DNA from: Gari tellinella
Lineage: Eukaryota; Mollusca; Bivalvia; Cardiida; Psammobiidae
Length of the DNA stretch: 64,000 nt
Assembly (NCBI GenBank): GCA_922989275.2
Contig: OV277861.1
Location: forward strand, 48,585,623-48,649,622
Direction of reading: 5' to 3'
Part shown: in pieces, positions 43,408-53,278 of the stretch
How positions within the stretch are numbered: position 1 is the first letter of the stretch
How the letters are laid out: every line of letters begins with the position of its first letter
Translations under genes and position numbers: made by a program
Notes under the pieces: generated by a model
What the model saw: only the letters and a program-made list of their open reading frames with translations
Told to the model about the DNA's origin: nothing
Databases searched by the model: none

Positions 43408-43864
43408 ACCTTTCAATGATATGACGTCATCAATTTTAAGCAATTGTCGTCTGCTTTCATATCTCAAATGTAAAATTTAGGTACTGTTAAAAAAAACTGA
43501 AATGAGTGTCAAACAGTTTATACAGTGGATAATCTGTTATTCTTTCCCGATTAAACGCAAACGTACGCAAACGCAAAACACTAAAACGTAGAAAAGTACA
43601 ACTTTTTGACAACTCTGATAATTCATGTTTATCTTGGTGGCAAACAGTTTGGAGCCTGATCAGACGCCGGGTTACCCGGCGTCTGATCTGTCTCCAAACT
43701 TTTTGCACTGCAAATAATAGTTTTAGCGTAAACGCGTTTATTGGGAAAGACAAACGTTTTCTCCACTGTATCATGATCAGAGACCGCGTAACGCGGCGTC
43801 TGATCAGGATGCCAATAGCTTGCAAATAACCACTGCACTCAAGGTAAGAGGATGCAGGGGTTAA
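43408..43864. mobile_element. Family E MITE split by family A
   Basis: Left TTAACCTTTCAATGATATG with TGACGTCA at 43422-43429. The body runs to AGTGTCAAACAGTTTA, then a family A copy intervenes. The family E hairpin resumes at ATCAGAGACCGCGTAACG and ends GATGCAGGGGTTAA. Confidence 0.8.
43519..43769. mobile_element. Family A MITE nested in family E
   Basis: The ends are TACAGTGGATAATCTG and CGTTTTCTCCACTGTA, with TA flanks. It lies in the left arm of the family E hairpin. Confidence 0.85.
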
Positions 43865-43984
43865 CATAAAAAAATGAGAATATTTGCAGACAACAAATGT
43901 GAAGGAGACCATTTTGTAGCAATGTACCGCTATCATAGTCTCAATGAAAGGTCACCGGCATAATTATAAAGGGAGACTTTTTAT

Positions 43985-44357
43985 ATACAGCGTTCCCTCT
44001 CTACAACGGCCCTCCCAACAACGACTCCCTCCTTACAACGACCCTTGTCGCAGTTCCCTAAACCGGACAATTATGTCTAACGCTTTTACTGCTGCAATGT
44101 CGTCTGTTTAAAATTGTCGTCTGCTGTTTTTCTTAAAATTACATATAAGTGGACATTTTGATAGAATAAATATAATTATGAGTGACAAACATTTTGAATC
44201 CAGATCAGACGCCGCGTGACGCGGCGTCTGATCTGGTTTCAAGCTGTTTGCAAATGTCGCAAAGTCTTAATTTTTCCCTATCTATAACGACTCCCTCCGA
44301 ACAACACACACAATCTGTGTCTCCCACTGGATGTCGTTGTAGAGAGGGAGCACAGTA
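43985..44357. mobile_element. Family D MITE
   Basis: The ends are TACAGCGTTCCCTCTCTAC and GTAGAGAGGGAGCACAGTA. The hairpin has TTGAATCCAGATCAG arms and a CGCGTGACGCG centre. It carries a single copy of the segment that is triplicated at 3801-4056. Confidence 0.88.
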
Positions 44358-44420
44358 TATACTTTACTGACGAGTAAACATAATAATACAGTCTGAAAAT
44401 CGATAACCCGACTTTCTTCA

Positions 44421-44652
44421 ACACTTTACCCAACAGTCTGTTTCTCGTGTTGAAAACAGGTGAGCACTTAAAACAGGTTGAAAGAAAAGCAGATTGCGTT
44501 TTGCAGCCTACTTTAAATTACTTTCTGCTAGGGTATACAGCATATTTCTTTTGGTAATTGTATTCTTATAACTGTATAAATTGGAACTACTTCTTCAGAT
44601 GAGGAATCAATTAAAGGCGTAAAATAGGCGTGTTATTGGCGTAACGGGTTAA
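44421..44652. mobile_element. Family B MITE, short hairpin
   Basis: Left ACTTTACCCAACAGTC and right TTGGCGTAACGGGTTAA. The hairpin is reduced to TTAAAACAGGTTGAAAG and GCAGCCTACTTTAA. Confidence 0.7.
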
Positions 44653-44726
44653 CCAGGTAATACCGGTTATTGAAAACCAGAACTCGCTACAATCAAACAT
44701 TTCTACATAATGTATATGTTTTGCTT

Positions 44727-44936
44727 GAGAATACGTTATTCTTTTCCAATTAATGTGTTTACGATAAAACTGTTATTTCCATTGCAAACAGTTTGGAGTT
44801 TGATTAGACGCTGGGTAACCCGGTGTCTGATCAAGCTCCAAACTGTTTGCCACTCAGATAATAATTATTCGTGATACATCTTTGAAAAAATGGATTGCAA
44901 AGTGTTTGCGTTAAAACGGGGGGAAAATACTGTAGG
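44727..44936. mobile_element. Family A MITE next to GPCR 3' fragment
   Basis: The hairpin has TTTGGAGTTTGATTAGACG and TCAAGCTCCAAACTG arms. The ends are worn (AATACGTTATTCTTTTCC, GGGGAAAATACTGTA). It belongs to the tandem unit described at 44727-46322. Confidence 0.7.
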
Positions 44937-44980
44937 ATAGCGGTTTGACATGTAATAGTGAAATTTTACTGCTCGTAATG

Positions 44981-45411
44981 TTAATCTCTGTACCTGACAC
45001 TATTCCGAAATAGTAATAAGCAATCTCTCAATATTTTTCTGAATTCAGATAGCCTAATCACATACACAAATGGGTTGATGAGTGAGTTGTATGTTATTGA
45101 GCTGGCTATGGATAGCTTGACTGGTCTGGACGGTTGAGAGTCGCTGCCAAACATTGCTGTGTTAATTTGCATGAAGACTGTAGGCAAAGTGAAAATATTG
45201 ATAGTTATTAGAATTATTGCAATTAACAATAACACGTTTCTTTCTCTATCAACCTGTTTCCTCTCAATCACAGTTGGTCTATGGCTTTCAGAAGTTCTTC
45301 CTTGTGTGAAACCATTATTTGTGGCCACAGAGCTTTTTGAGAAATGTGCATTGGTGCCACAATCCTAAAAGACCTTTTCTAAGTGATATTAGTCAAGAAT
45401 AATGGTATAAA
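44981..45411 (-). pseudogene. GPCR 3' fragment, copy 1 (TM5 to stop)
   Basis: On the minus strand the piece begins in TM5 (IPLFLTNI), hits a stop where about 24 bases are missing, and shifts frame. It is then open from MATNNGFTQG to the normal stop, including TM6 (INIFTLP) and TM7 (NPFVYVI). It lacks TM1-TM4 and so cannot make a receptor. It is close in sequence to the intact gene at 46370-47404. Confidence 0.85.
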
Positions 45412-45419
45412 AGAAGTAA

Positions 45420-45643
45420 ACAACTTATCTAAAACTATTATTTCTATTGCAAACAGTTTGGAGCCTGATCAGACGCCGGGTAACCCGGCGTCGGATCAGG
45501 CTCCAAACTGTTTGCCTTTCAGATAAGAATAAATCGTTAGGAATTGTTTTGAAAAAAAAATGGAATTTTCTGCAATGTAAGTGCAAAGCGTTTGTATTTA
45601 GTTTACGTATGAACGGGAAAGAATAACGTATTATCCACTGTAT
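45420..45643. mobile_element. Family A MITE, left end lost at a duplication joint
   Basis: It starts inside the element at CTAAAACTATTATTTC. The complete hairpin has a CCGGGTAACCCGG centre. The right end is CGTATTATCCACTGTA. Confidence 0.8.
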
Positions 45644-45689
45644 GATAGTGGTTTTAATAGAGACACTTTACTCACTTAAGTTCGTTATT

Positions 45690-46093
45690 TTAATCTCTGT
45701 ACCTGACACTATTCCGAAATAGTAGTAAGCAATCCCTCAAGATTTTTCTGAATTCAGATAGCCTAATTACATACACAAATGGGTTGATGAGTGAGTTGTA
45801 GGTTATTGAGCTGGTTATGGATAGCTTGATTGGTCTGGACAGTTGAGAGTGGCTGTGTTAATGTGCATGAAGACTGTAGGCAAAGTGAAAATATTGATAG
45901 TTATTAGAATTATTGCAATTAACAAAAACACGCTTCTTTCTCTATCAACCTGTTTCTTCTCAACAGCAGTTGGTCCATGGCTTTCAGAAGAGAACGTTAT
46001 TTGTGGCCAGAGAATTTGTTTTGGAAATTTGCATTGGTGCCACAATCCTAAAAGACATTTTCTACGTGATATTAATCAAGAATAATGGTATAA
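45690..46093 (-). pseudogene. GPCR 3' fragment, copy 2 (TM5 to stop)
   Basis: It has the same TM5 start and the same ~24-base gap with stop as copy 1. There is a further deletion after TM6 where MFGSDS is lost, causing a frameshift, then LSRPIKLSITSS continues to the normal C-terminus. The shared first gap shows copies 1 and 2 come from one ancestral fragment, not two separate duplications of the gene. Confidence 0.85.
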
Positions 46094-46106
46094 AAGGAAG
46101 AAAACA

Positions 46107-46322
46107 ACTTATCTAAAACTATTATTTCCATTGCAAACAGTTTAGAGCCTGATCAGACGCCGGGAAACCCGGCGTCGGATCAGGCTCCAAACTGTTTGCC
46201 TCTCAGATAAGAATAAATCGTGAGGAATTTTTTTAATAAATGGAATTTTCTGCAATGTAAGTGCAAAGCGTTTGTATTTAGTTTACGTATGAACGGGAAA
46301 TAATAAAGTCTTATCCACTGTA
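46107..46322. mobile_element. Family A MITE, left end lost at a duplication joint
   Basis: Same structure as 45420-45643. The hairpin centre is CCGGGAAACCCGG and the right end GTCTTATCCACTGTA. Confidence 0.8.
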
Positions 46323-46369
46323 TGATAGTGGTTTTAATAGAGACACGTTACTCACTTAAGTTCGTTATT

Positions 46370-47404
46370 TTAATCTCTGTACCTGACACTATTCCGAAAT
46401 AGTAGTAAGCAATCCCTCAATATTTTTCTGAATTCAGATAGCCTAATCACATACACAAATGGGTTGATGAGTGAATTGTAGGTTATTGAGCTGGCTATGG
46501 ATAGCTTGACGGGTCTGGACAGTTGAGAGTCGCTGCCAAACATTGCTGTGTTAATTTGCATGAAGACTGTAGGCAAAGTGAAAATATTGATAGTTATTAG
46601 AATTATTGCAATTAACAAAAACACGCTTCTTTCTCTATCAACCTGTTTCTTCTCAACAGCAGTTGGTCCATGGCCTTCAGAAGAACTTCCTTGTGTAAGA
46701 CCGTTATTTGTGGCCGCAGAATTTGTTTGGGAAATTTGCATTGGTGCCACAATCCTAAATGACCTTTTTAAAGTAATAAATAATACACCGTATAGAATGT
46801 TAGTCAAGAATAATGGTATAAACACTGAACAAGCGATAAACAATGTTGCTTTAGACTTGTGTTCGCCGTATGCAGTAGTAAACTCACATCCATAGATGAC
46901 GTCACTTTGTCCTTCAACAGGCCAGCCGATTATTGCAATAATGATAAAGAGACTTCCGAGCAGAGTAATTAGTATCAGTTGCACGGCAAACGGTTTGTTT
47001 GTAATTTGGCGGCCTTGACCTTGTCTGCGAATCCTCGACAGTATCCATAGCCTGTGAACACCAATGGCGAATATATTTAGTAATGTAGTTACCTGGGACG
47101 CTAGTGCTATAACGAGAACGAGGCGACATGCAAATCGATTTGTCTTGAAGGGTCGGACATCAATGTACGAGACTACCACGATAGAAAAGCCAGCAAACAT
47201 GTCATTAATACAAAGGCTGATCATTTGTGTCCACAGAATATGCTCTCGAAATCGTTTTCTGCATAACAGAAGACATGTTAATACAAAACCATTCAATAGG
47301 ATTACAATCAGTCCGTTTAATCTTGTGAGCAATTCCATGGCTGTCGGTATCTTTTCAAACGTTGGCACATCACAGCACGTGATATTATCTGTCACGTTAG
47401 CCAT
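46370..47404 (-). CDS. Class A (rhodopsin-type) G-protein-coupled receptor
   Basis: A single uninterrupted frame of 344 residues. The N-terminus has two N-glycosylation sites (NVT, NIT). Seven hydrophobic segments follow. TM1 has LLNGFVL, TM2 has LCINDMF with the conserved Asp, and Cys93 before TM3 pairs with a Cys in YGCEF of loop 2. TM3 ends in GVHRLW, so the usual DRY is HR. TM5 has FIPLFLTNILY, TM6 has FTLP in place of CWxP, and TM7 has NPFVY. The C-terminus is short. This marks a plasma-membrane receptor of the amine/peptide-like invertebrate expansion; the ligand cannot be told. All invariant positions except the DRY Asp and CWxP Cys/Trp are present, so it may be functional. Its 3' part has been copied twice just downstream. 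Confidence 0.88.
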   Translation of the reverse strand: MANVTDNITCCDVPTFEKIPTAMELLTRLNGLIVILLNGFVLTCLLLCRKRFREHILWTQMISLCINDMFAGFSIVVVSYIDVRPFKTNRFACRLVLVIALASQVTTLLNIFAIGVHRLWILSRIRRQGQGRQITNKPFAVQLILITLLGSLFIIIAIIGWPVEGQSDVIYGCEFTTAYGEHKSKATLFIACSVFIPLFLTNILYGVLFITLKRSFRIVAPMQISQTNSAATNNGLTQGSSSEGHGPTAVEKKQVDRERSVFLLIAIILITINIFTLPTVFMQINTAMFGSDSQLSRPVKLSIASSITYNSLINPFVYVIRLSEFRKILRDCLLLFRNSVRYRD

Positions 47405-47670
47405 ACCCTATACAGTGAATATCATCTATGTTTGTGCACGCAGTGTAGCTGACAGTTCCCTTAAAGCTTTTACGTATTTACGTTCGCTTGTTCTCTGCAG
47501 GTCGCCATCTTTTAGTCCATTTAGTTTATATACAGGCGCAATGTCGTGAGTTTTTCTGAAAGAAAAAAAAGGCATTTTTACGCTGAAACAATTCGACACC
47601 GTGTTTATATATTCACTGCCACTGCGTAATCTTCTAAGCTTTAAACATTTCATGATCAAAATTATTGTGA
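47405..47670. other. GPCR upstream region
   Basis: It should hold the 5' UTR and promoter of the GPCR on the minus strand. No clear TATA box was identified. Confidence 0.35.
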
Positions 47671-47878
47671 GGTGTTTGCCCCTTCAGCGTTTCATTGTCG
47701 TGTGCTTCAATATTGTTGTCTGCAATATTGTTTCAAAGTTAGATTTAAGGCAGTATAACTGACGTTATTTCAAAACAAGCTGCAAACAGTTTTGATCCTG
47801 ACCAGACGCGGCGTCTGATCAGGAGCAAAACTGTTTGTAAATGCGCTTTATGACGTCATTGATAGTAAACGCGTTAAA
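47671..47878. mobile_element. Family E MITE
   Basis: Left GTTTGCCCCTTCAGCG, short hairpin with GTTTTGATCCTGACCAG arms, TGACGTCA at 47851-47858, right GATAGTAAACGCGTTAA. Confidence 0.75.
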
Positions 47879-48145
47879 CAATTGTTGTCTGCTTTTATTT
47901 CTCAAATTTGTACATGTATTTTAGGTATATTGAGTCTTATTGACTAAAGTGATATCGTTTTGAGTGTCAAATAGATTTTATTCTGATCAGAGGCCGTGTT
48001 ACGCAATTCAATCTTTTGCAAATATAAGAAACCATTTATTATCCTTCAAAGTTTGACTTTACTAATGCCAGTAAACAATTTGATCGAGATCAGAAGCCGA
48101 GTTTTTCGGTGTCCGATGAAGATCCAAACAGTTTGACAATATTTT
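47879..48145. repeat. Family E fragments
   Basis: A left-body piece (GTTGTCTGCTTTTATTTCTC) leads to a partial hairpin near 47985. A separate hairpin at 48068-48142 has TTTGATCGAGATCAG arms. Confidence 0.5.
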
Positions 48146-48149
48146 TCAA

Positions 48150-48337
48150 AATTGGCAGTAAAGCGAAATGCGTATTAAGGCGCGTTCTGTTTTACTTTTA
48201 GCCTGCTTTAATCTACCGTTACCTAGAATATAGAAAATATTATGCATGATCTTGATTGTATAAATTGGAATCATTTGTTTCAGTGGAGGAATAATGTGTT
48301 TACGTAAAGTGAGAATCTATGGAGTTAATGGTTTAAA
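48150..48337. mobile_element. Family B MITE, left end lost
   Basis: It starts within the hairpin (GTAAAGCGAAATGCG, centre TATTAAGGCGCG). The right end is TATGGAGTTAATGGTTTAA. Confidence 0.6.
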
Positions 48338-48448
48338 GGACATGAACAGAAGACGATTTGAAGCAGACGTCAGTATGAGAGTTTACATATCATCGGGTTT
48401 GCATGCTACATGTAAGCGCGATTTACTTTAATTTTCAAAAACATGTAG

Positions 48449-48698
48449 TACAGTGGAGAATCTGTTATTCTTTCCCGTTTAAACGCAAACGTGCGCAAAC
48501 GCAAAGCACTAAAACGTAGAAAAGAACAACTTTTGGACAATTCTGATAATTCTTGTTTATCTTGGTGGCAAACAGTTTGGAGGCTGATCAGACGCCGGGT
48601 TACCCGGCGTCTGATCTGGCTCCAAACTGTTTGCACTGCAAATAATAGTTTTAGCGTAAACGCGTTTATTGGGAAAGAATAACAGATTCTCCACTGCA
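48449..48698. mobile_element. Family A MITE
   Basis: The ends are TACAGTGGAGAATCTG and CAGATTCTCCACTGCA. The full hairpin has a CCGGGTTACCCGG centre. Confidence 0.9.
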
Positions 48699-48718
48699 TC
48701 TTAAGCATTTAGACAGTC

Positions 48719-48925
48719 GTACAGTGAAGAGGACGTTATTATTTCCAAATAAACGCGCCTTTTGCTAATAAGCTTGAGCCAGGCTCAAAACTGTTTGCTA
48801 CTAAAGTTAACTAATATTTTACATTTTGTTAAGGAATTGCCTTTTTACACATTTTAGTATTTTGCTGTTTGTTGCTTCTGATTTTGATCCAAACTGTTTG
48901 CAAATGTTAGCAAAGTCGTGCTTAG
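48719..48925. mobile_element. Degraded family A MITE and hairpin piece
   Basis: GTACAGTGAAGAGGACG and a tiny hairpin GCTTGAGCCAGGCTC are visible. A family E-type arm (TTTTGATCCAAACTG) follows at about 48885. Confidence 0.5.
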
Positions 48926-49147
48926 CATGCTAAGGGATAATGGACTTTTGACGATTTTGTCTCGCAATTTTACCATATGATTTCCATACAAATGTCTATT
49001 ATCAAAGTGAACACATCGACTATCATTTCGTTGTAATCAGACAGAGTAATACCGATTGCCATGCTAAAAGGTACGTTTAACGTCCATATACGGATATACA
49101 ATTTGAAGAATATATATGTGGAACGGTTTTCTTCCATAGGTTGCAAC

Positions 49148-49513
49148 GGCACTAAACACCAGAAGCAATACAGACACATTACCAGTTGACAATGCAACAC
49201 TCTGTAGCGCACTGCCAACTGGTGATGTGTTTATATTATGCCTTGAATACACACCAGAAACAACTAAATAGTTGTTTAAATCATTTTACATCCAAAATTC
49301 ATTAGTTATTTGAAGCAGAACAATAATTTTTGTTTGCCACAATGAATAACGCGGCACTTGCACATGTACGTAAATGACGTCACGTTAAACTGAAAGCGAC
49401 GTCAGAGTAAAATACAAAGTGGCTGATACAAGGTGGCTGATACAGACTCTTGTATTTTACTGTGCAAATACACGCGGAAACGCTCGATATCATTCGAAGG
49501 CATATAATAAAAT
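49148..49513 (-). repeat. Inverted copy of the 49709-50153 sequence
   Basis: In reverse complement it matches 49709-50040 closely: GATATCGAGCGTTTCCGCG, TATCAGCCACCTTGTATC and ATGCCTTGAATACACACCAG. A short hairpin ACCAGTTGACAATG/CACTGCCAACTGGT closes its lower end. Confidence 0.8.
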
Positions 49514-49524
49514 AGAATGTTGAT

Positions 49525-50285
49525 TACAGTGCTCCGTCCTACAACAGCACCCTATGTTAGACGAATGCGTGTTGTTGGGAGGGAGTTGTTAAAGTGAGGG
49601 AAAAGTTAAGGTTTACATTTACAAACAATTTAAAACCAGATTAACCGCCGTGTGACTCGGCCTCTGATCAGGATTCAAGCTGTTTGTCACTCGTCTTTAT
49701 ATTTATTATATGCCTCTGTATGATATCGAGCGTTTCCGCGTGTATTTACACAGTAAAATACAAGAGTCTTATCAGCCACCTTGTATCAGCCACTTTGTAT
49801 TTTACTCTGACCTCGCTTTCGATTTAACTTGACGTCATTTACGTACGTGTACAAGTGCCGCGTTATTCATTGTGGCAAACAAAAATTCTTGTTCTGCTTC
49901 AAATAACTAATAATTTTTGGCTATAAAATGATTTAAACAACTATTTAATTGTTTCTGGTGTGTATTCAAGGCATATAATAAACACATCACCAGTTGGCAG
50001 TGTGCTACAGAGTGTTGCATTTAGCTCTCGACGTTTTTGGCGGAAACAACCGATCAGACTCGCGCCAAAGCGCTCGTCATATCGGCTATTTCCGCCAAAA
50101 TCGTCTCGAGCTAAATACATCACTCTGTATCGCACTGTCAACTGGTAATGTGTATTTATTAAGTCAAAATGTCCACTAAAACATGTATGTAACTTTGATA
50201 ATACAGCAGACGACACTTTTAAGCAGACGATATTGCAGCAGTGAAAGTGTTAGACATAACTGTTATGTTTGGGAAAAGCACTCGG
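49525..50285. mobile_element. Family D MITE split by a 445-bp insertion, right end lost
   Basis: Left TACAGTGCTCCGTCCTAC and a worn hairpin (TTTAAAACCAGATTAACC, GATCAGGATTCAAGC). After the insertion it resumes at AGTCAAAATGTCCACT with the GCAGACGA motif, and fades after GTTAGACATAACTG. Confidence 0.7.
49709..50153 (+). mobile_element. 445-bp insertion with 8-bp duplication
   Basis: ATTTATTA flanks both sides (49701-49708 and 50154-50161). The insert starts TATGCCTCTGTATGATATCG. Its right 170 bp is a foldback: ACACATCACCAGTTGGCAG to its complement, with CTCTCGACGTTTTTGGCGG and CCGCCAAAATCGTCTCGAG near the loop. An 8-bp duplication suggests a hAT-type or similar enzyme (inference). Confidence 0.7.
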
Positions 50286-50375
50286 CTTCTGATATGATGC
50301 CTTTAGAATATTTGCAATAGCTCACTACGTTTTACGAAGTGTTCTTCATATGCCTAGTCAAAGGTAAATTGACTT

Positions 50376-50700
50376 CATGACATCAACTTTTCATCAGTTA
50401 TGATATAGAAACTATTTATGTAATAAATACAAAGAAGATATGATTTTGAAAAACGATAAACAATGGAACATATAATGTAAACATGCCTGGTAACAAATGT
50501 ATTTATTTTAATCTTTTTGTGTTAATAATTGAAAATTTAGAGACCTTTGTCAATACAGAACAAATGATATATTTATATGTTATATAATTATGTTGTAAGG
50601 TGTGCTGCAAGATGGCTCCCCACCCCCACACACCTATGACGGGGAAAATAAAGGAGGTCCTGCTTTAAAAAAAAATCATGACATCGAAAACTTTTCATCA
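50376..50700. repeat. L1-like 3' UTR piece between two short duplicates
   Basis: About 50455-50675 resembles the 3' end of the LINE at 60319-62350 (TTGTAAGGTGTG, CACACACCTATGACGGGG, A9). ATGACATC..CTTTTCATCAG occurs at both 50380 and 50682. Confidence 0.5.
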
Positions 50701-50701
50701 G

Positions 50702-50952
50702 TTACAGTGGAGAATCTGTTATTCTTTCCCGTTTAAACGCAAACGTACGCAAACGCAAAGCACTAAAACGTAGAAAAGAACAACTTTTGGACAATTCTGA
50801 TAATTCTTCTTTATCTTGGTGGCAAACAGTTTGGAGCCTGATCAGACGCCGGGTTACCCGGCGTCTGATCTGGCTCCAAACTGTTTGCACTGTAAATAAT
50901 AGTTTTAGCGTAAACGCGTCTATTGGGAAAGAATAACAGATTCTCCACTGTA
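50702..50952. mobile_element. Family A MITE
   Basis: The ends are TTACAGTGGAGAATCTG and CAGATTCTCCACTGTA. The perfect hairpin has a CCGGGTTACCCGG centre. Its flanks (TTTTCATCAGTTA and TATGATATAGAAACTATTT) are found joined at 50392-50418, giving an unfilled site. Confidence 0.92.
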
Positions 50953-51452
50953 TGATATAGAAACTATTTATGTTGCATGCCGATGAATGTATAGAGTGGA
51001 GCTATATTCCTTGTCGTAGGAATACAGTACAGGCTTATTAATGGAACACGATCCGGTTCCATACTGTTTTGTTATGTATGATAGCTATATTTATCGAAAT
51101 CTCGGAATTTATCCTAGATCTTGCCTTGACTTCATTCATTTAGCCTTGGCTGTGCGGCAAACATCATTTGAATAATCAGTTCTAGTAAAACACTATTAGT
51201 ATGCATAAAAAGTGGTGATTCTTCAGTAGAACCCAGAGATATACAACTGAGAAAAAAACTTATAAAGTCCTAGGTTCATGTGACAGCACATGTTAAGGAA
51301 AGAATACGCCAGACACCACTATAGAAGTTTCTTGTTTTACTTGTGCTATGCCTTAAGCAGTAGCTTGGCTTTAAAGAGCTACGTGCGGTTTTGAACAATG
51401 GTCGCTATTTACAAGTTGTACTGTAATGCACCTTTGTGAACAGTTCCAGAGA
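50953..51452. other. Unassigned, starting with a family B right body
   Basis: GATATAGAAACTATTTATG and GAATGTATAGAGTGGAG resemble the family B right side. The rest shows no signal. Confidence 0.4.
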
Positions 51453-51672
51453 TCCTCTTCACTGTCATTACGTCCTGTACATTAATCACTTGTCGTCTGC
51501 TTTTATTTCGCAATTCTAAATTTAAGGTATATTGTCTTAAACAATATTTGAAATGAGTGGAAAACAGTTTGGAACCTAATCAGACGCTGCGTAACGCAGC
51601 GTCTGATAAGGATACAAACTGTTTTCAAATAAATGTTGAAGATATACTCGAGGTAAAGCAGTGAAGGGGATG
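51453..51672. mobile_element. Family E MITE
   Basis: The ends are TCCTCTTCACTGTCATTACG and GGTAAAGCAGTGAAGGGG. The full hairpin has GTTTGGAACCTAATCAG arms and a CTGCGTAACGCAG centre. Confidence 0.85.
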
Positions 51673-52367
51673 ATGTAGAATTTGATTACGATTTTAATCT
51701 TAATTCATGACATGCAAATGCAAATACGTATCCTTTGTGTAAGCAGAGGAGATCACACCTCTACATCCAAACAAAGTAAGACCCGGAAAACAGACAGCGT
51801 ACAGATACAATTCTTATTAACGTATGAGTACGAGTGTTGTTCTTGTAAATGTATGTATATATATGTTGAATTGCTATACCACGAACTAATAAAACGGAAA
51901 CAAATGTTACATAGGATATGCTATTCTGCTTAAACATCTAAGTTACAATATCTTTATACATAATTATGTACATGTGTATTAATGTGTAATGAACCCTTTG
52001 TGTACTCATACCTGTAGTGTGTAGCGTAATACTATGCATTTGCACATATATATGTCTAAAGATGACCTTCAAAAATGGTATATGTAGTGTACGCCTGTGG
52101 GCATAAGCTCACACACGTATGTACATAAGTATGCTCATGCGTCTATATTCGATTATTTGCCTTAAACATAAGGAAATTAATCTATAATAATTACATTTTT
52201 GAGTTAATACTAAACAATTCAGAGTTAATGAAAAAAAACGTTACCGCCCAGATAGTAAAAATAGATGAGATGTATAGTGTAAAATACCAGAAAACTGTTA
52301 TGTTTACGTGCCATAAATATACTGTTCTGCTCTGCTCTGTTCTTTAACAAACATGTATTAAATATTG
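51673..52367. other. Unassigned sequence
   Basis: No element or gene is supported. Confidence 0.35.
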
Positions 52368-52535
52368 CTGAACACCTTCACTGACTTATATTTGCAGAGT
52401 TTTGACATTACGCGGCATCTGAGCATGCTCCAAATTGTTTAACACGCATGTCTATGGTTCTTTATTATAAAGACGCATTAAACTACAAATGGCATCGATG
52501 AAAGAAGACGATAAATTTATTATTATGGATGTGAT
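52368..52535. mobile_element. Degraded family E MITE
   Basis: ACACCTTCACTGACTTA, TTACGCGGCATCTGAGCATG and GAAGACGATAAATTTATTA follow the family E order. Confidence 0.5.
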
Positions 52536-52555
52536 TGCGTCAGACAGGTTACATG

Positions 52556-53187
52556 TACAGTGGAGAATATAAGAATCCACCATGAGTGTTGATGTAGGAT
52601 AGGAATTTTCTCCCCGAGGGTCAGAAAAAGCATGCAGGGACGAGGCTTGCCGAGTCCCTGTATGAATTTTCTGGCCCGAGGGGAGAAAATTTCTATCCTA
52701 CATCAACAAAACGAATGGTGGATTTTTTTCTCCCATTTAAATCATTAAAACATGATAGAATTAACGAAATAATTTCTGTTTCTGTGCACTTTTTTCCGCC
52801 AAACACTACGTTGTTTATAGTGACGTCGTCAGAAATGACGTCATTTAGTTACCCGCGTCATGCAGCGTTTGTGGTAAAGCTGGGCAAACAATAAAAGACG
52901 TCACGTGGTATGGAGGATAGAGTGATTCCACATGGGGAATATCTTTATCCCACATGGGCGAAAATGGGAGAAACGTTATTCTTTCCCGTTTAAACGAAAC
53001 GAAACGCAAACGCAAAACGCTAAAACGTAGAAAAGTGCAACTTTTGGACAATTCTGATAATTCATTTTGATTTAAGTGGCAAACAGTTTGGAGCCTGATC
53101 AGACGCCGGCTCCAAACTGTTTGCAATAAAAATAATAGTTTTAGCGTTAACGCGTTTATTGGGAAAGAATAACGTTTTCTCCACTGT
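52556..53187. mobile_element. Family A MITE split by family L
   Basis: Left TACAGTGGAGAATA, then about 400 bp of family L and flanking sequence. Family A resumes at AACGTTATTCTTTCCCG (about 52973). The hairpin is shortened to a GCCGGCTCC joint, and the right end is CGTTTTCTCCACTGTA. Confidence 0.75.
52570..52735. mobile_element. Family L foldback
   Basis: Arms ATCCACCATGAGTGTTGATG and GTAGGATAGGAATTTTCTCC recur inverted at 52690-52730. The loop carries GAGGCTTGCCGAGTCCC. A half copy is at 63165-63250. Confidence 0.8.
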
Positions 53188-53278
53188 ATGATGCCATTAT
53201 GGCAGTAAAATGGTTAATACCATCTACAAGAAACTTATAACGGAAACAGTATGCCAACGTTACAGTGCGATAGCGCAT

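Larger units (their letters stand above)
44727..46322. repeat. Tandem units of family A element plus GPCR 3' end
   Basis: The order MITE, short spacer, GPCR 3' end occurs three times from 44727 to 47404 with a ~688-bp period between the two best-matched units (TTATCTAAAACTATTATTTC at 45422 and 46109). In the two pseudogene units, the GPCR piece is joined directly to the interior of the next MITE. Confidence 0.8.
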
